This document shows positions 11,950-22,779 of a stretch of 64,000 nt of DNA, piece after piece (within the stretch, counting starts at the first letter, position 1; each line of letters starts with the position of its first letter). The stretch is from Whitmania pigra (taxonomy: Eukaryota > Annelida > Clitellata > Hirudinida > Haemopidae), in the NCBI GenBank assembly GCA_021613335.1, contig JAJTWR010000350.1, forward strand, positions 296,001 to 360,000. Direction: 5' to 3'. The notes beneath the pieces are model-generated. The model saw only the letters and a list, made by a program, of their open reading frames with translations. It was not told where the DNA came from and ran no database searches. The translations under genes and the position numbers were made by a program.

Positions 11950-12330
11950 AATTAACTTTGAAATCTATTTTTTAATGAATCCAAGAAAGGTTTCAAATTC
12001 TTTTCATCCAGTTCTTTTCAGGCCTTATTCAAAAGCATCTTTCAACTCCTGAACACTGAAATACTGCTTCCCATTAGAGGGCATGCCCAATTTTGAAAAA
12101 AATGGTAAATCTCTGAAGCCTCATGAAGTTACCTTAACTGATGAAAGTTTTTAGTGCCTTCAGAGGCAATCTGCAGCAAATAAAGCAAAACCATGGAAAA
12201 GGGATGGGGTACCAAAATTCACTAATAGTGAATTGACATCACTTCAACAATCCCCTAAAACGAACATTATATGCACTGGTCCATTGTATGTAGAAGATGC
12301 ATTTTAAAATTATGATACATAAGTGAAAAA
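11950..12330 (-). pseudogene. degenerate coding relic, family unknown
   Basis: Minus-strand translation gives protein-like stretches such as LPFFSKLGMPSNGKQYFSVQ and LLQIASEGTKNFHQLR, with stop codons interrupting what follows (AFE-stop-GLKRTG-stop). No intact frame exists. It may be an old transposon or retrocopied exon; I do not recognise the family. Confidence 0.3.
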
Positions 12331-13054
12331 ATTTAATTTGTTACCACAATCCTTTTAAATATCAAGCAATTCGAAAAGGAAGTAACTAGCAATTTTATTA
12401 AGATTTCATTTCACAATTCCAACTAATAAACGTTAATAAAAATGCTTTCAATAAAATGGGAACAAGTAATAGAGGTCAAAGTACAAGTATTGGAGGCCTA
12501 AATACAAGTACCAAGTATTCCATGTCTAATCATCAGTATTTTAATTATTGAGTAACGACAACACTCCGAACTACAAATTAGAATCATCATTTTAGTATGA
12601 GAAGCATTAATTCAAAAGGATGACAAATTATATAATTTTAGAAGTGTTTAAAAGATATGTGGTTGTATAAACTTATGTAATATTCTCAGGCAACAAAGCA
12701 AGACAATAACTTGATAGATAATTAACAAAGCTTATAATAGTTTCAATTTAAAGTAAATTAATGACAAATTCTTTTATAATAAATCAACAATCTTGAAAAT
12801 ATATTAAAACAGGTTGATGCACCAACACCGATATAATAAGCATGTGTAACTAGAAATAGGTAACTAAATAAAAGCAATCATAATGATTTAGAGCTACTGA
12901 ATGCATATAATTATTTTTAATCCGTCAATTATCATTAGCTAAAAGAATTAAAAAGTCATTAGGCTACCAAACATTATAACAGAACTCATGGGATAAACTA
13001 ATTATTAAAACTTTAAATAGTAAAATCTAAAATAAATAGTAAATTCATAGTATA

Positions 13055-13266
13055 CAAGGGCGGACAAGGGGGGCTGGGGTCATGGCCCTCCCATCATTTA
13101 GAAAATATAAGAACAAAATTAATTAAACCTATTATAAAATTAAAATTAACAAACAAATTTAAAGATATATTTTAATTTATATTTTTACAAATCATTTCAA
13201 CAATTTAACACTTTTGGCGAAAATTTTATTAGCTGCATCCCTCTCCCAAAATCCGCCCACTTGTTC
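13055..13266. mobile_element. possible small inverted-repeat element
   Basis: The left end reads CAAGGGCGGACAAGGGG and the right end reads CCGCCCACTTG, giving short imperfect inverted ends around about 210 bp of AT-rich sequence. No target duplication could be matched, so this is tentative. Confidence 0.3.
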
Positions 13267-13270
13267 CAGT

Positions 13271-16200
13271 TTATGTCAGCCCCCCATCAAAGTGCAAGAA
13301 TATATCAAAAATAACAGTAAAAACTATTAAACAAAGAAGTAAACATACTCCTGAAATAACCATGCTCAACAAATTTCTAAGAAATATATATATATGTCCA
13401 AATATATCTCCAACCTTTGAAATCAATGTGTCATGGGTAATAGACAAATTTTTAACCCCTAAGAAATCATTCATCCTTCTCTTATTTGTAATGAGCCTGT
13501 AAATCTGGTTTCTTAGATTTGTTCTGGCCTCGTCACTCAGCCTGAACTTATTAAAGTTGCGGCCAGAATCTTCATTCAAACATTTATGGATGTAAAGCAA
13601 GACATCAATGAGCCGCTGTCCAGTCTTATCATGTGTCCATTCAAAATCACAGGGAAACTGATCCATCACATCAAAAAAGGCCATCTTTAAATGGTAGCTT
13701 TGCAATCCTGAAAGTTGAGCAGAATGACCTCTCATTGCCTTTAAAGAAATAAAATTCAAAATGATTGATCAAATTTACTGTATTTTTACCTACACAGCAT
13801 GCACATTATGTTCAATTTAACATTCCATGCATCCCCTCTCCACATGCTATATTCATATGCATGTTATGTAAAATTGAATTTACATGAATTTGAACTTACA
13901 ACTTTTCCTATCAACAAAAATTTAAAATATTATTCCTGTAATTTTTTTTATAAAAATAATAATTTGAATTAGTTTATGATCTGTTGAGTCCTGCCAGATT
14001 TGCATAAAGAACTTCCCTTAGATGCATAATGTGGATAAGCAATCATCTCTAAATTATTCAACAAGCTTGAAACTACCTTTGCTAAATTTATATTTTTGAC
14101 ATAAACAAAAAACAGGTTAGCAGTAATGTCAATCATTGCCTTAGCTAATGCACCAGAACTGCCACCCAAGGAAGCACCTTCATCTTCAGACTTTCTTCTG
14201 CTTTCCATCTTCCCTGCTCCAACATGATTCTTTTCCATTCTACAAAGCTGACGACCCATTTGTCAACAATGTTTAAACCACACAAACATCCACACCTTCT
14301 TTTCTTCCTCTGAGAAACCAAAACTTCTGTCTTCTGGAATCTGTATTAAACTTAAGGCATTTGAATGTGCAGCATCAAACAGATCATCAACGCCAGAAAT
14401 GAATGCACGCTGTTTCAGAAGTGGTTTTTGTTCTTTTGAGATTTGACTTCCATTTTAGCAGCTGTTTCTTTATTTTCTCAATGATGAGGTCCATTCATCT
14501 AGTGGGAATTCTTGCCTTGGTCCAGTTCTTGGGTATCACTTTCATGAATGGTTGATTTCTGATGTATGTGAATACAAAAAAAGCAATTCAAGACCTGTCG
14601 ATTTGAAGGTGGCTTTGAACCTGCTAGCCTTTTAGACAAAGCTCCTATGAGCCAAATACCAGAATTGGTACTAGTTGACACAATTGAAGTTTCTATAATA
14701 CTGCTCATCTAATTCAAAGACAAAGACAATGAACATTTGATAATATTGTAACCAGTATTTTTATTAGAGTAAGTGTGTGCCACATAATGTGCGGGGTAGT
14801 CTATTTTCTTGTATCATGGAAAAATCCCAACATAGTTTCGTTATACTGCAATCAACAAAAACTCTGAAGAATAGATAATCATGAATAAAAAATAACAGGA
14901 AACATGTAGAATCAACAATACCAAGCAAAAACATTTTTATAAATTAATTTGTCAGTTAAATACAAGATGTTTTAAAGACAAATACAGTTGCAGAGAACAA
15001 GACAATTAATACACTCTAATAAAACATCTGTTTGGTACCAGCAAAATATTAACATATGTTCATGAGATTTTCCATGCTGCATTTTATTGTCAAAGGGAAC
15101 ACAAAAGAGTTATATTTTAATTTTTTTCCATACATTTCATTGGCACCCCAATGAACATTCTAAATTAGCATTATTTACCAAGAATGTTGTATTATATAAG
15201 TTGTACTTATCATTAATCATCTATTATTTATTTTCTGCTTATTACTTTGCTAACAAGACACACTCATTACTTGAACCAATTATTGTTAATATGAATATGT
15301 GTTCGCTAAATTGTTTGTGGAATAACATTTGAACTAGAAAATACGTCTGTGATTTCAAGTTTTAACTGAAATTAAAGTAAAAAATTTGTGAACTAAACAA
15401 GATTTTGTGTTATAATCAAAACTAATGTAACTATTAAAGAATCACCAATTTTTTAACCCTTACAGTTAAATTAATCTTTTCCAACTTTTGATCATGCATT
15501 TATGTAAAAATATTTTATGTAAAATATATGTTAATCTCACTTTCAAAGTTCTCAAAACAACTTTTCTCTGTCCTGATGCTTTGCACATGGTTTTTTTTTC
15601 ATCAGTTGAGTACGATCTGTACCACATGCCCTGGGCAGATTCATAATCAGATGATTTTGCAATGTAGCAATCAGTATATTTTTCATAGGGATGGGTTCCT
15701 TTCAAATAGAAAGCTGGAGCCAAATCAACTTGGAACCACAATTTGTTAGTGTCTTGATGGTGCACATCCAATTGCACAGCAGGTCCATGACACCTCAACT
15801 TCACGTTATATTTTGTGATAAATTTACACTTTGCCAATGATCCGTAAAACAATTGTTTAACCCTATCTGGTGATATTGTTCCAGAAACTTGAGCCTTATC
15901 CAATATTGACAAATTATGAGATATGCCCTGTCTCAGTTTTAGTTCATGCCAACCATTTTCTGATGCACTTGCAACCAAGCATTCTCCACCTCTGATGATG
16001 AAGTCCAGATCAAACTCAGGACAATCAGCATATGATTTGATGATCTTCACTCCCTCATAAGTACTTCCCTTGTAACTGAAACCCTTGCATTAGAATAATC
16101 CCTGTGCATTCATTTGCTGCCTGATTTCTTCCTGTTGTTAGTTCATAAATTATACTTAAAGATTAAATATGAACTCTGATATAAATCATAACCTTTAATA

Positions 16201-16306
16201 ATTCAAGTTTATCCTTTGCTTCATGACGTGGCCGCCTTACAAATTTGTTGTGATAGTCTATGATCTCTTTGTTGAATTCTTTTGAGGAGTGCCACTCTTG
16301 ATTCAT
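13271..16306 (-). pseudogene. cGAS-like receptor copy 5, one nonsense codon
   Basis: Exons 16193-16306 (38 codons), 15541-16131 (197 codons) and 13271-13738 keep frame and splice sites, though the exon 1 donor is a weaker GTTATG. Catalytic motifs GSTYEG, EFDLDF and FQVDLAPAF are intact. The one clear lesion is TAA at 16090-16092 (residue 52, before GS), where copy 4 reads TGT. Without it the protein would be about 390 residues and, like copy 4, would end in a hydrophobic tail (core MVISGVCLLLCLIVFTVIF), presumably a membrane anchor. Intron 2 is about 1.8 kb and hosts another degraded coding relic. A kB-like box sits about 350 bp upstream. A recent pseudogene, a polymorphic null allele or an assembly error would look alike. 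Confidence 0.8.
13969..14708 (-). pseudogene. frame-broken coding relic in the intron of copy 5
   Basis: Minus-strand pieces read in order as one damaged protein: RQVLNCFFCIHIHQKST, then MDLIIEKIKKQLLKW, then RAFISGVDDLFDAAHSNALS, then IPEDRSFGFSEEEKK and finally RKSEDEGASLGGSSG. They lie in different frames and are broken by stops. The pattern recalls an uncharacterised multicopy invertebrate family, possibly transposon-associated (recalled, unverified). It has no link to the host gene. Confidence 0.45.
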
Positions 16307-16599
16307 TTTGGAGATGACTCTGTTGCTAAAAGAAATGCTTAGTTTATAATTGTTTCAACTGTTGCATCAAGCCTTGATAATTTGAAAAATATAGAATGCA
16401 ATATAGAATGTAAAAAAATGTATATTAACTAAAAAAAGATAAGGCTGGGTTAAGATTTCTCTGGATGTATGCCTGAGCACAAATTGTCATTCACTTGAAT
16501 GTAGATGGAGGGCTTATATATTTGTGAAGTTTAATAAATTGTTTGAGAATGGCTAAAAATATCAGTTAAATATAGTGCATATAATACAAGCATTTACGT

Positions 16600-16675
16600 T
16601 ACCATGCCTTAAAATCTTACCTCTAAGCCACGTCACTTGAGCGATACAGAAAGTCAGGAATTTCCAGCACTTTCG
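16600..16675 (-). promoter_or_regulatory. NF-kB-like plus CRE-like box, copy 5
   Basis: GGAATTTCC at 16657-16665 follows CACGTCAC by about 25 bp, as in copy 1, about 350 bp upstream of the copy 5 start. Confidence 0.5.
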
Positions 16676-16689
16676 TTATGCAACGCTGT

Positions 16690-18002
16690 TTCTATGCAGC
16701 AGGTGGTTCAAATATACGAACTAGTTAAAGTTTTGTTTTAATTCATTTTTATTATTATTATTAGAAAATGTTTGTTATTCATCACTGAAATGGAGTAACG
16801 TTGTTTAACATTATCCACAATTAATGACTACTTAATTACTCTAATTAATAAGATAAAAATTCTTATGAAGCACTCCTCGCTTTAATAAACATCATCGTCT
16901 CTAAGAAGGGGTCTTAATTAGCAGCCATCATAAAACCATAAATAATTAATAAGATATTATGATTATTATTATTATAAGGACTAGCTTGTTGTTGTTACTA
17001 TTGTTATTAATCCGACTTATTGCTTGTCTTGATGTGTAAAACCTATTACAAAGTTTGTAAATATTCTTAAATATTAACCATAATAACTATACTATTTTAA
17101 TATAGTTATTATATGTATAGCGTGGCAAGGTAATACTAATCTGCATGAAGCTTTCAAAATTAAATTTCACCCTTTCAAAATAAAAACAATACTTCAGTTC
17201 CATGTGATTTATGTACCCAAAAATTACTTTTTTGTGCATGTCTACCCCTTTCAATTTATCCCTGATATTTTTCTAATCCCCATAATTCGCAAATAATAAC
17301 AATTACATAATTTATTTGGTCAAAATACAGTTCCAGTAAATTAGGAAAGCTTTCAACATCAATAATTATTAAATATTATAAGTTTTAATAACTTTGTTTT
17401 CCTATGTCTTTAGTGTGAAATAAATAGTCACTAATATTCTACCAGTACTGATGTAACATATGAAGAATTTCAAAGAACTAGAACTGTGACATAAAATTGA
17501 TAAATTGAAAAAATAAATAGATATCTTTTAATGTTTCAGATCATCAATGATTCAACTGATAGCTATAATTACATCCAGCAGTTTGCAAAGTTTTAATAAA
17601 CAGAGATGTTCCTTGCATAACAAACAAAAGATGCAACTAAAGTTGAGAAAAAAAGTAAATTACTGTTGACTGACACAAAAAATAAATAAGATAAAAAGGC
17701 AATAAATAGCTTTGATTAATGAAAGCCAGGATCAAAACAAATCCAATTACCGAAACGCACTTCCTCAAACCCGATGCTTCGCTCCGACACTTAAAAGTAC
17801 GCGAAGAAAAACTACTAAAGTTCAGCTCAGCACACGAGTTTATATAATAACGGTATAAAATTGCATTAATTCCAATATTTGCGACACATCGGCCAATTAC
17901 TTTATCGAATGAATACTTAGCAAAGCCACCAGTTTTTGACTTGGAGGTTGCAGACCGTCGGAGGGCAAGTGATGCAAAACTTGAGCGAGCTCATCAAAAA
18001 GA
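16690..18002. other. 5' flank of copy 5 and spacer to the Ly6 gene
   Basis: Up to about 17475 this resembles the copy 1 5' flank (2370-3080), which sets the right edge of the duplicated array. The rest shows no gene; 17950-18002 is probably 3' UTR of the Ly6-type gene. Confidence 0.5.
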
Positions 18003-20229
18003 TCAAGGAAGGATGAGATGGTCATCGTCGTCGTCCAACATGTCGATGGTTAATTGGGCGTAGCTGTATTCCAATCTACGATTGAGGTGCCTCTCGTAGC
18101 ACTTCTTCACTCCCACCCCGATTAACATGAGCCCTGTGGCCATAACCAGGATGGCTCCAATCACAACTCCAGCAGAAAAGCCATTCTTTGCATCAACTCT
18201 ACTTGAAGATGAGAAGGTGGTTTTGGATCCATCCTGAGGTTCAACCCTGGTCTGGTGGTTTGCAGGGGTGGTGAAATTGTCACATGTTGTGGAAAGGTTC
18301 AGCAATGAAGTCTTCATTACTTGTCCATTCTGAAGTTGGAAGGAACTAGCTTGTACATGTAATAACTATTTTTAGGTTATTTTAACAACATTAACTAAAT
18401 TTGACACATACAAATCTCGGTAAAAGCAATTTCAAGTAGTTAGCCCGTAACAAACTACATAATCATTTAAACATTTATTAATCAGCTGATATCAAAATAA
18501 CTGGTGCAGCTAACAAAGATGCTCTAGTATTTGAATTGGCTTGCTCCATACATTAACTTTGTGACAAGATAAATAGGTGACTAAGTGGTCACACTGATCC
18601 CAATGCAAGCAACAACACAAAACGAAAATCCAAGGAACAGAACGCCAACCAAAGTTGTCTCATTAGAGTTGTTAAATTTCCCATTCTGGCCATAAATGCA
18701 TTCAACAGAAGTGTTGATGATGATCCCAGTTGAATCTTCAACTGTTGTGTTGATGCAATAATTCCACGAACAAGATGATTCAGAGGAGCCTGATTGGAAG
18801 TTAAAATTAGATTCATCCTTATCATCCAATCAAATAAAGAGACCTACTTACATGTAAAATTGTGATGGGAAATGTCTAAAATTGGATGATCCTTGTTACA
18901 AAGATCTTGACTGCAGCAATAAAATGACATCACAGCATCTCCATCACAAATCTGGAGCAACATTTAAAATCAAAAATATTGCAAATGATGTTGGAAATCA
19001 AATAAAAGAATTTAGGTGGTTTTTACACCATCATTCACCCGATGCTCAAATGATGAGCATCCAAAAATATCGACTTTATGAAAGCAACTTCAGAAGAAAT
19101 AACCATTGCCTTCCCTTCTTTCACGATTTGGATTTAGTTGTATTTTTAAGTAAAAAACATTTTCTAAGTTATAAATGAACATCACCAACATACGATGAGA
19201 AGCCCATAAAATGTATTGTATCAACATTAAAATATCTAAAATTCCAAGGAATTGAGCAATAGAAATGATTGTAGACAGACTGAGATATGAACTCCTCAAG
19301 ACACCAAAGCCATAGCTCTGACCACTCAGTTACTGTGCATTATGTCACAATGTTTGAAATGAGGTTTTATCAATAAACAGTAATGTATTAAGATATTGTA
19401 CTAATACTTTATAACCATTAATGAATAAGTATAACTACATGATAACGAATTTTTTCCTGCTTTCCAATGCAATGATGATCTTCATCACATGAGTATCTCC
19501 AATCACCTGATGTTGAATTTTTCAGGATGATACAGTATTCTGTAAAGCTGAAATGAACATTTTTTAATTACTATGATTCAAAAGCAACCACACTGAAATT
19601 TAGTTAATACAACATAAAATCAAGATTTTTCAACATTTTGCTTGCCTCTACAGTCACATCATTTCAATACAGTAATTGTACAAACTTGTCATTAACTTTA
19701 CATGTTGTATTTCCAAATGTATTTTGGTCATCATGACAACTTAATGACTGGCATCTAAAATGGTAACAAACTCACATTAAAAAAATTGTAAAATATTACT
19801 TAATAATAAATGTATTTATAACATCATGAACTGATGCTACAAATTACAAATTCAATTTTGGTTGAATAAGTAAAGCATAAAATCATGCCTAAATTAAATT
19901 TTTGAATCATTCATTGGAAGATAAATGCGTAATAACTGAGAATTTTGAAATGTTTAATATTAAGTGTGTGATGTTCACTGTTTTACATCAACAAGCCTCT
20001 TATTAGCCCGTTTCATAAAAATTCATCGCTTATTTATAAAACATAATTAAACACTCCCAAACACAAACATTGATTATCATACAAATTTCCCAATTAATTT
20101 GTTGAAATCTTCATGAATCTAAGCTTCACAGATCTTTATACAAGAACAAAAAAGGCAGGTTACTTACGTTGCACTAAAAGCGACAGATATTATAAGAGCA
20201 ACGCCACAGATGTTTAGGCTGATTACCAT
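18003..20229 (-). CDS. Ly6/uPAR (three-finger) surface protein
   Basis: Exon 1 (20168-20229) encodes a signal peptide, MVISLNICGVALIISVAFSA. Exons 2 (about 19671-19754), 3 (19439-19547) and 4 (18852-18951) give the Cys pattern of a Ly6/uPAR domain, beginning CQSLSC and ending with the diagnostic FYCCSQDLCN. Exon 5 (18581-18789) adds an Asn-rich stretch and a hydrophobic end (LVGVLFLGFSFCVVACIGI) close to the stop, as in GPI-anchored Ly6 proteins; this form is about 187 residues. A further exon, 18003 to about 18333, has a phase-0 acceptor and encodes a Thr/Ser stalk, a membrane segment (VVIGAILVMATGLMLIGVGV) and an acidic tail. It would join an in-frame donor in exon 5 (TTG, then GTTGGC), giving a transmembrane form. 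The exon 2 donor is weak and its end uncertain by several residues. Ligand unknown. Confidence 0.68.
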
Positions 20230-22097
20230 GACTTTTAATGAAGTTCTCCTAAGACTATACAAGCCTAATCCGCATATGCGCGAAACCTCACTGCTGACAA
20301 TGTTTACAAGGGCTTCCAGTGATATGTTAATCATAAATCGTTGCAAATGAACCGGTATAACAAGATCGTTTTTATTTATACCTAAATAAATAATTATCGA
20401 TGCAGTAATACCAACTTAACGAGTGCCTATCGATCTAGCCCATTTCGTGACCATCATAATTCTGCTTCGACCTAATCACCAGCGGCGGTTGGAAAAGTGA
20501 CGAACATAAGCCAACTCGAAATGACTTCGTCGGCTAAGAAGAGATTTTCAAATAACAAAAGCCATCACCGACTGAAATCACTTCTACCTCATAATTCACA
20601 AACCTTAACGAACAATTACCGAACTTTTAAATCTAAAACCGAGGTCGGACCCCCTAACCCAAACAGTCTCCAAAATACCACGCCCAAGCTTTGCTCGAAA
20701 TAGCTTGACGCAATGAACTATTCAAATCCCCAGTGCTTGATTTTATTTTTCCGAAATTACAAAATTGTTTTTTGTAACAGATGAAACTCCAGCAATGAAA
20801 AAGCATTCATTTGCATCATCATTCTGATGTTGAGAACTTTGAAACACATTGTGCAACAAAGATCTAACACAAATTTTGAAGAATGCCATAACAATGAAAA
20901 ACTGATTGTACAGCCGGTAACAAGTAAGTACTAAAGGAAAGAAGCTAAATCTAAAATCAAAACATCGAAATACATGAACATCAAACTCCACTAGAATCAA
21001 GTTACAGAGATAAAAAAAAGAAGAAATAGATAACATCAAACAAATTAATTTTAAGCTGAAATAAAAACTCCTAACGGGCAAAGAAGATTGACACCACTTT
21101 CTCGTTGCGTTACCATGTTTTCATTTAGTTGAACAAGCCATTCCAAAAGGCACGTATCAATTATAACAAACTATTAAGCAGGCATGAATAATATAAATAT
21201 GCAATGATTGCATGTCTTAGGACCTATATATTTTACGTTATATATTTGCAGCTCATCCTTGCAATGTATATTTACATGCTAGCTCTATTAACATCTGTAA
21301 TGGATTCCCTTAATTTGCTTTTGACAAGTAGCCTATACAGACAGGCTAACGATAATCTCGTAATGTTTGACCAATAGAGGATGTGATGATCTGTGAACCA
21401 TCAAGAAAACACGAATAAAATAATCCAGAAGATTCCCTGATTTGTGGAAAGAAATAAAAACAAATGTCCTCCTCAACAAAGTTGAGATTTACAACCCCAT
21501 CTCTTGAATAACACAAACTGGCTCCGGATAAGTTGGTGAGACTTTCGAGACGAGTCACAACGAACGAAGGAGACGAAAGTAATAATAAATTAAGATTAAT
21601 TAACTAATTGATTAATTATAACAAGTGATTAGGGAGGAATTTAACATCATCATCATGAGTTCAAGCTTTGCATACTTTGCAGTAACAACGAGAGCTGTCC
21701 CAGGATAGGAATAAACGGACACACGTTGTATGAAAACTTTACACTCTACAAAGGTTAGAATACTTAAAGGATGGCTCAAACATAGTTTTAATACTTCTTT
21801 TGCCACCAATTCCTCCACTCCTTCTGCAGAAGTAAGAAAGATAGAGAGTAGAAAAGAGAGAAGCTATCTGAAAAAAATTATTTATAATTTCTAATGAAAA
21901 ACAATTTATTATGTTGATGGTTTTACAGTAATTATAAAGTATCGTGACATGAATTCCTGTAAGCACCCAATCCTTCTTAGAATCATGAATGAAGCATTCG
22001 TTCAATTGAAATTCCACAATCAGTCTTTCTCTATTACTGACACAGGATTCAATCCACAAATTCCCACCTTGGATGCCTTGCATTCCGGAGAAGATAT
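20230..22097. other. intergenic, Ly6 promoter side and PTP 3' UTR
   Basis: No gene I can support. The right part should include the 3' UTR of the phosphatase gene. A Lys/Ser-rich + strand frame at 20497-20703 has no recognisable feature. Confidence 0.5.
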
Positions 22098-22713
22098 TCA
22101 GGTGCTGTCGGACATGACCTTGTAAGCTGCAAAACCAAGGAAGGCAACTGCCAGAGAGAGTCCTCCGTAAAAGAGGAAGCCAAACTGAGAGTCCTGCTTG
22201 GCTGATTCACATTCTTGCTGTTTCATCCTCATCCTTTCCAGTGTTTCTCTGGTCTTCTTCACTCTTTCTTCATGTTTTCTCCTCTTCATCACGTCTTGAG
22301 GGTCGCTGTTTATACTGGAAAACATTTTCATTCAAATTTGTACATATTATTAATAATAATATTATTATTATTATTATTACTATTGCTTATGTTGTTTTAT
22401 GAGATGTGCTTTGCTTACAATGAGAAACTGTGAGGTTAACTTCACGGACAACAAAAGACTCCAAATGTAATAAATTAAAACAGACAGTTAATAAAGTATT
22501 ATGGCCTCATTATTATTATTATATCAGTATTATTTACCATTCATATTGAAATCATAAGATTTAATACCACCATTAACAACATAAGCACAATAAACATCAC
22601 AATCACTTCTTGCATCTGATGCATGAATGTGACACATCAATCACCACCAATCAAATATCTCATTTCCATTTCATTAAACAAATTAATGCACCTAAACATT
22701 GTTAAAATAAAAG

Positions 22714-22779
<66 letters not shown>

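Noticed and set aside
19090..19299. Hydrophobic minus-strand block with plausible splice borders between Ly6 exons 3 and 4
   Set aside because: Including it breaks the phase into exon 4, whereas exons 3 and 4 join cleanly and complete the Ly6 cysteine pattern.
20497..20703. 68-aa Ser/Lys-rich + strand frame
   Set aside because: No recognisable motif, no visible start context, and it sits in the promoter side of the Ly6 gene.
21739..22083. 114-aa minus-strand frame after the phosphatase stop
   Set aside because: Lies in the expected 3' UTR, has no domain and includes low-complexity AT-coded residues.
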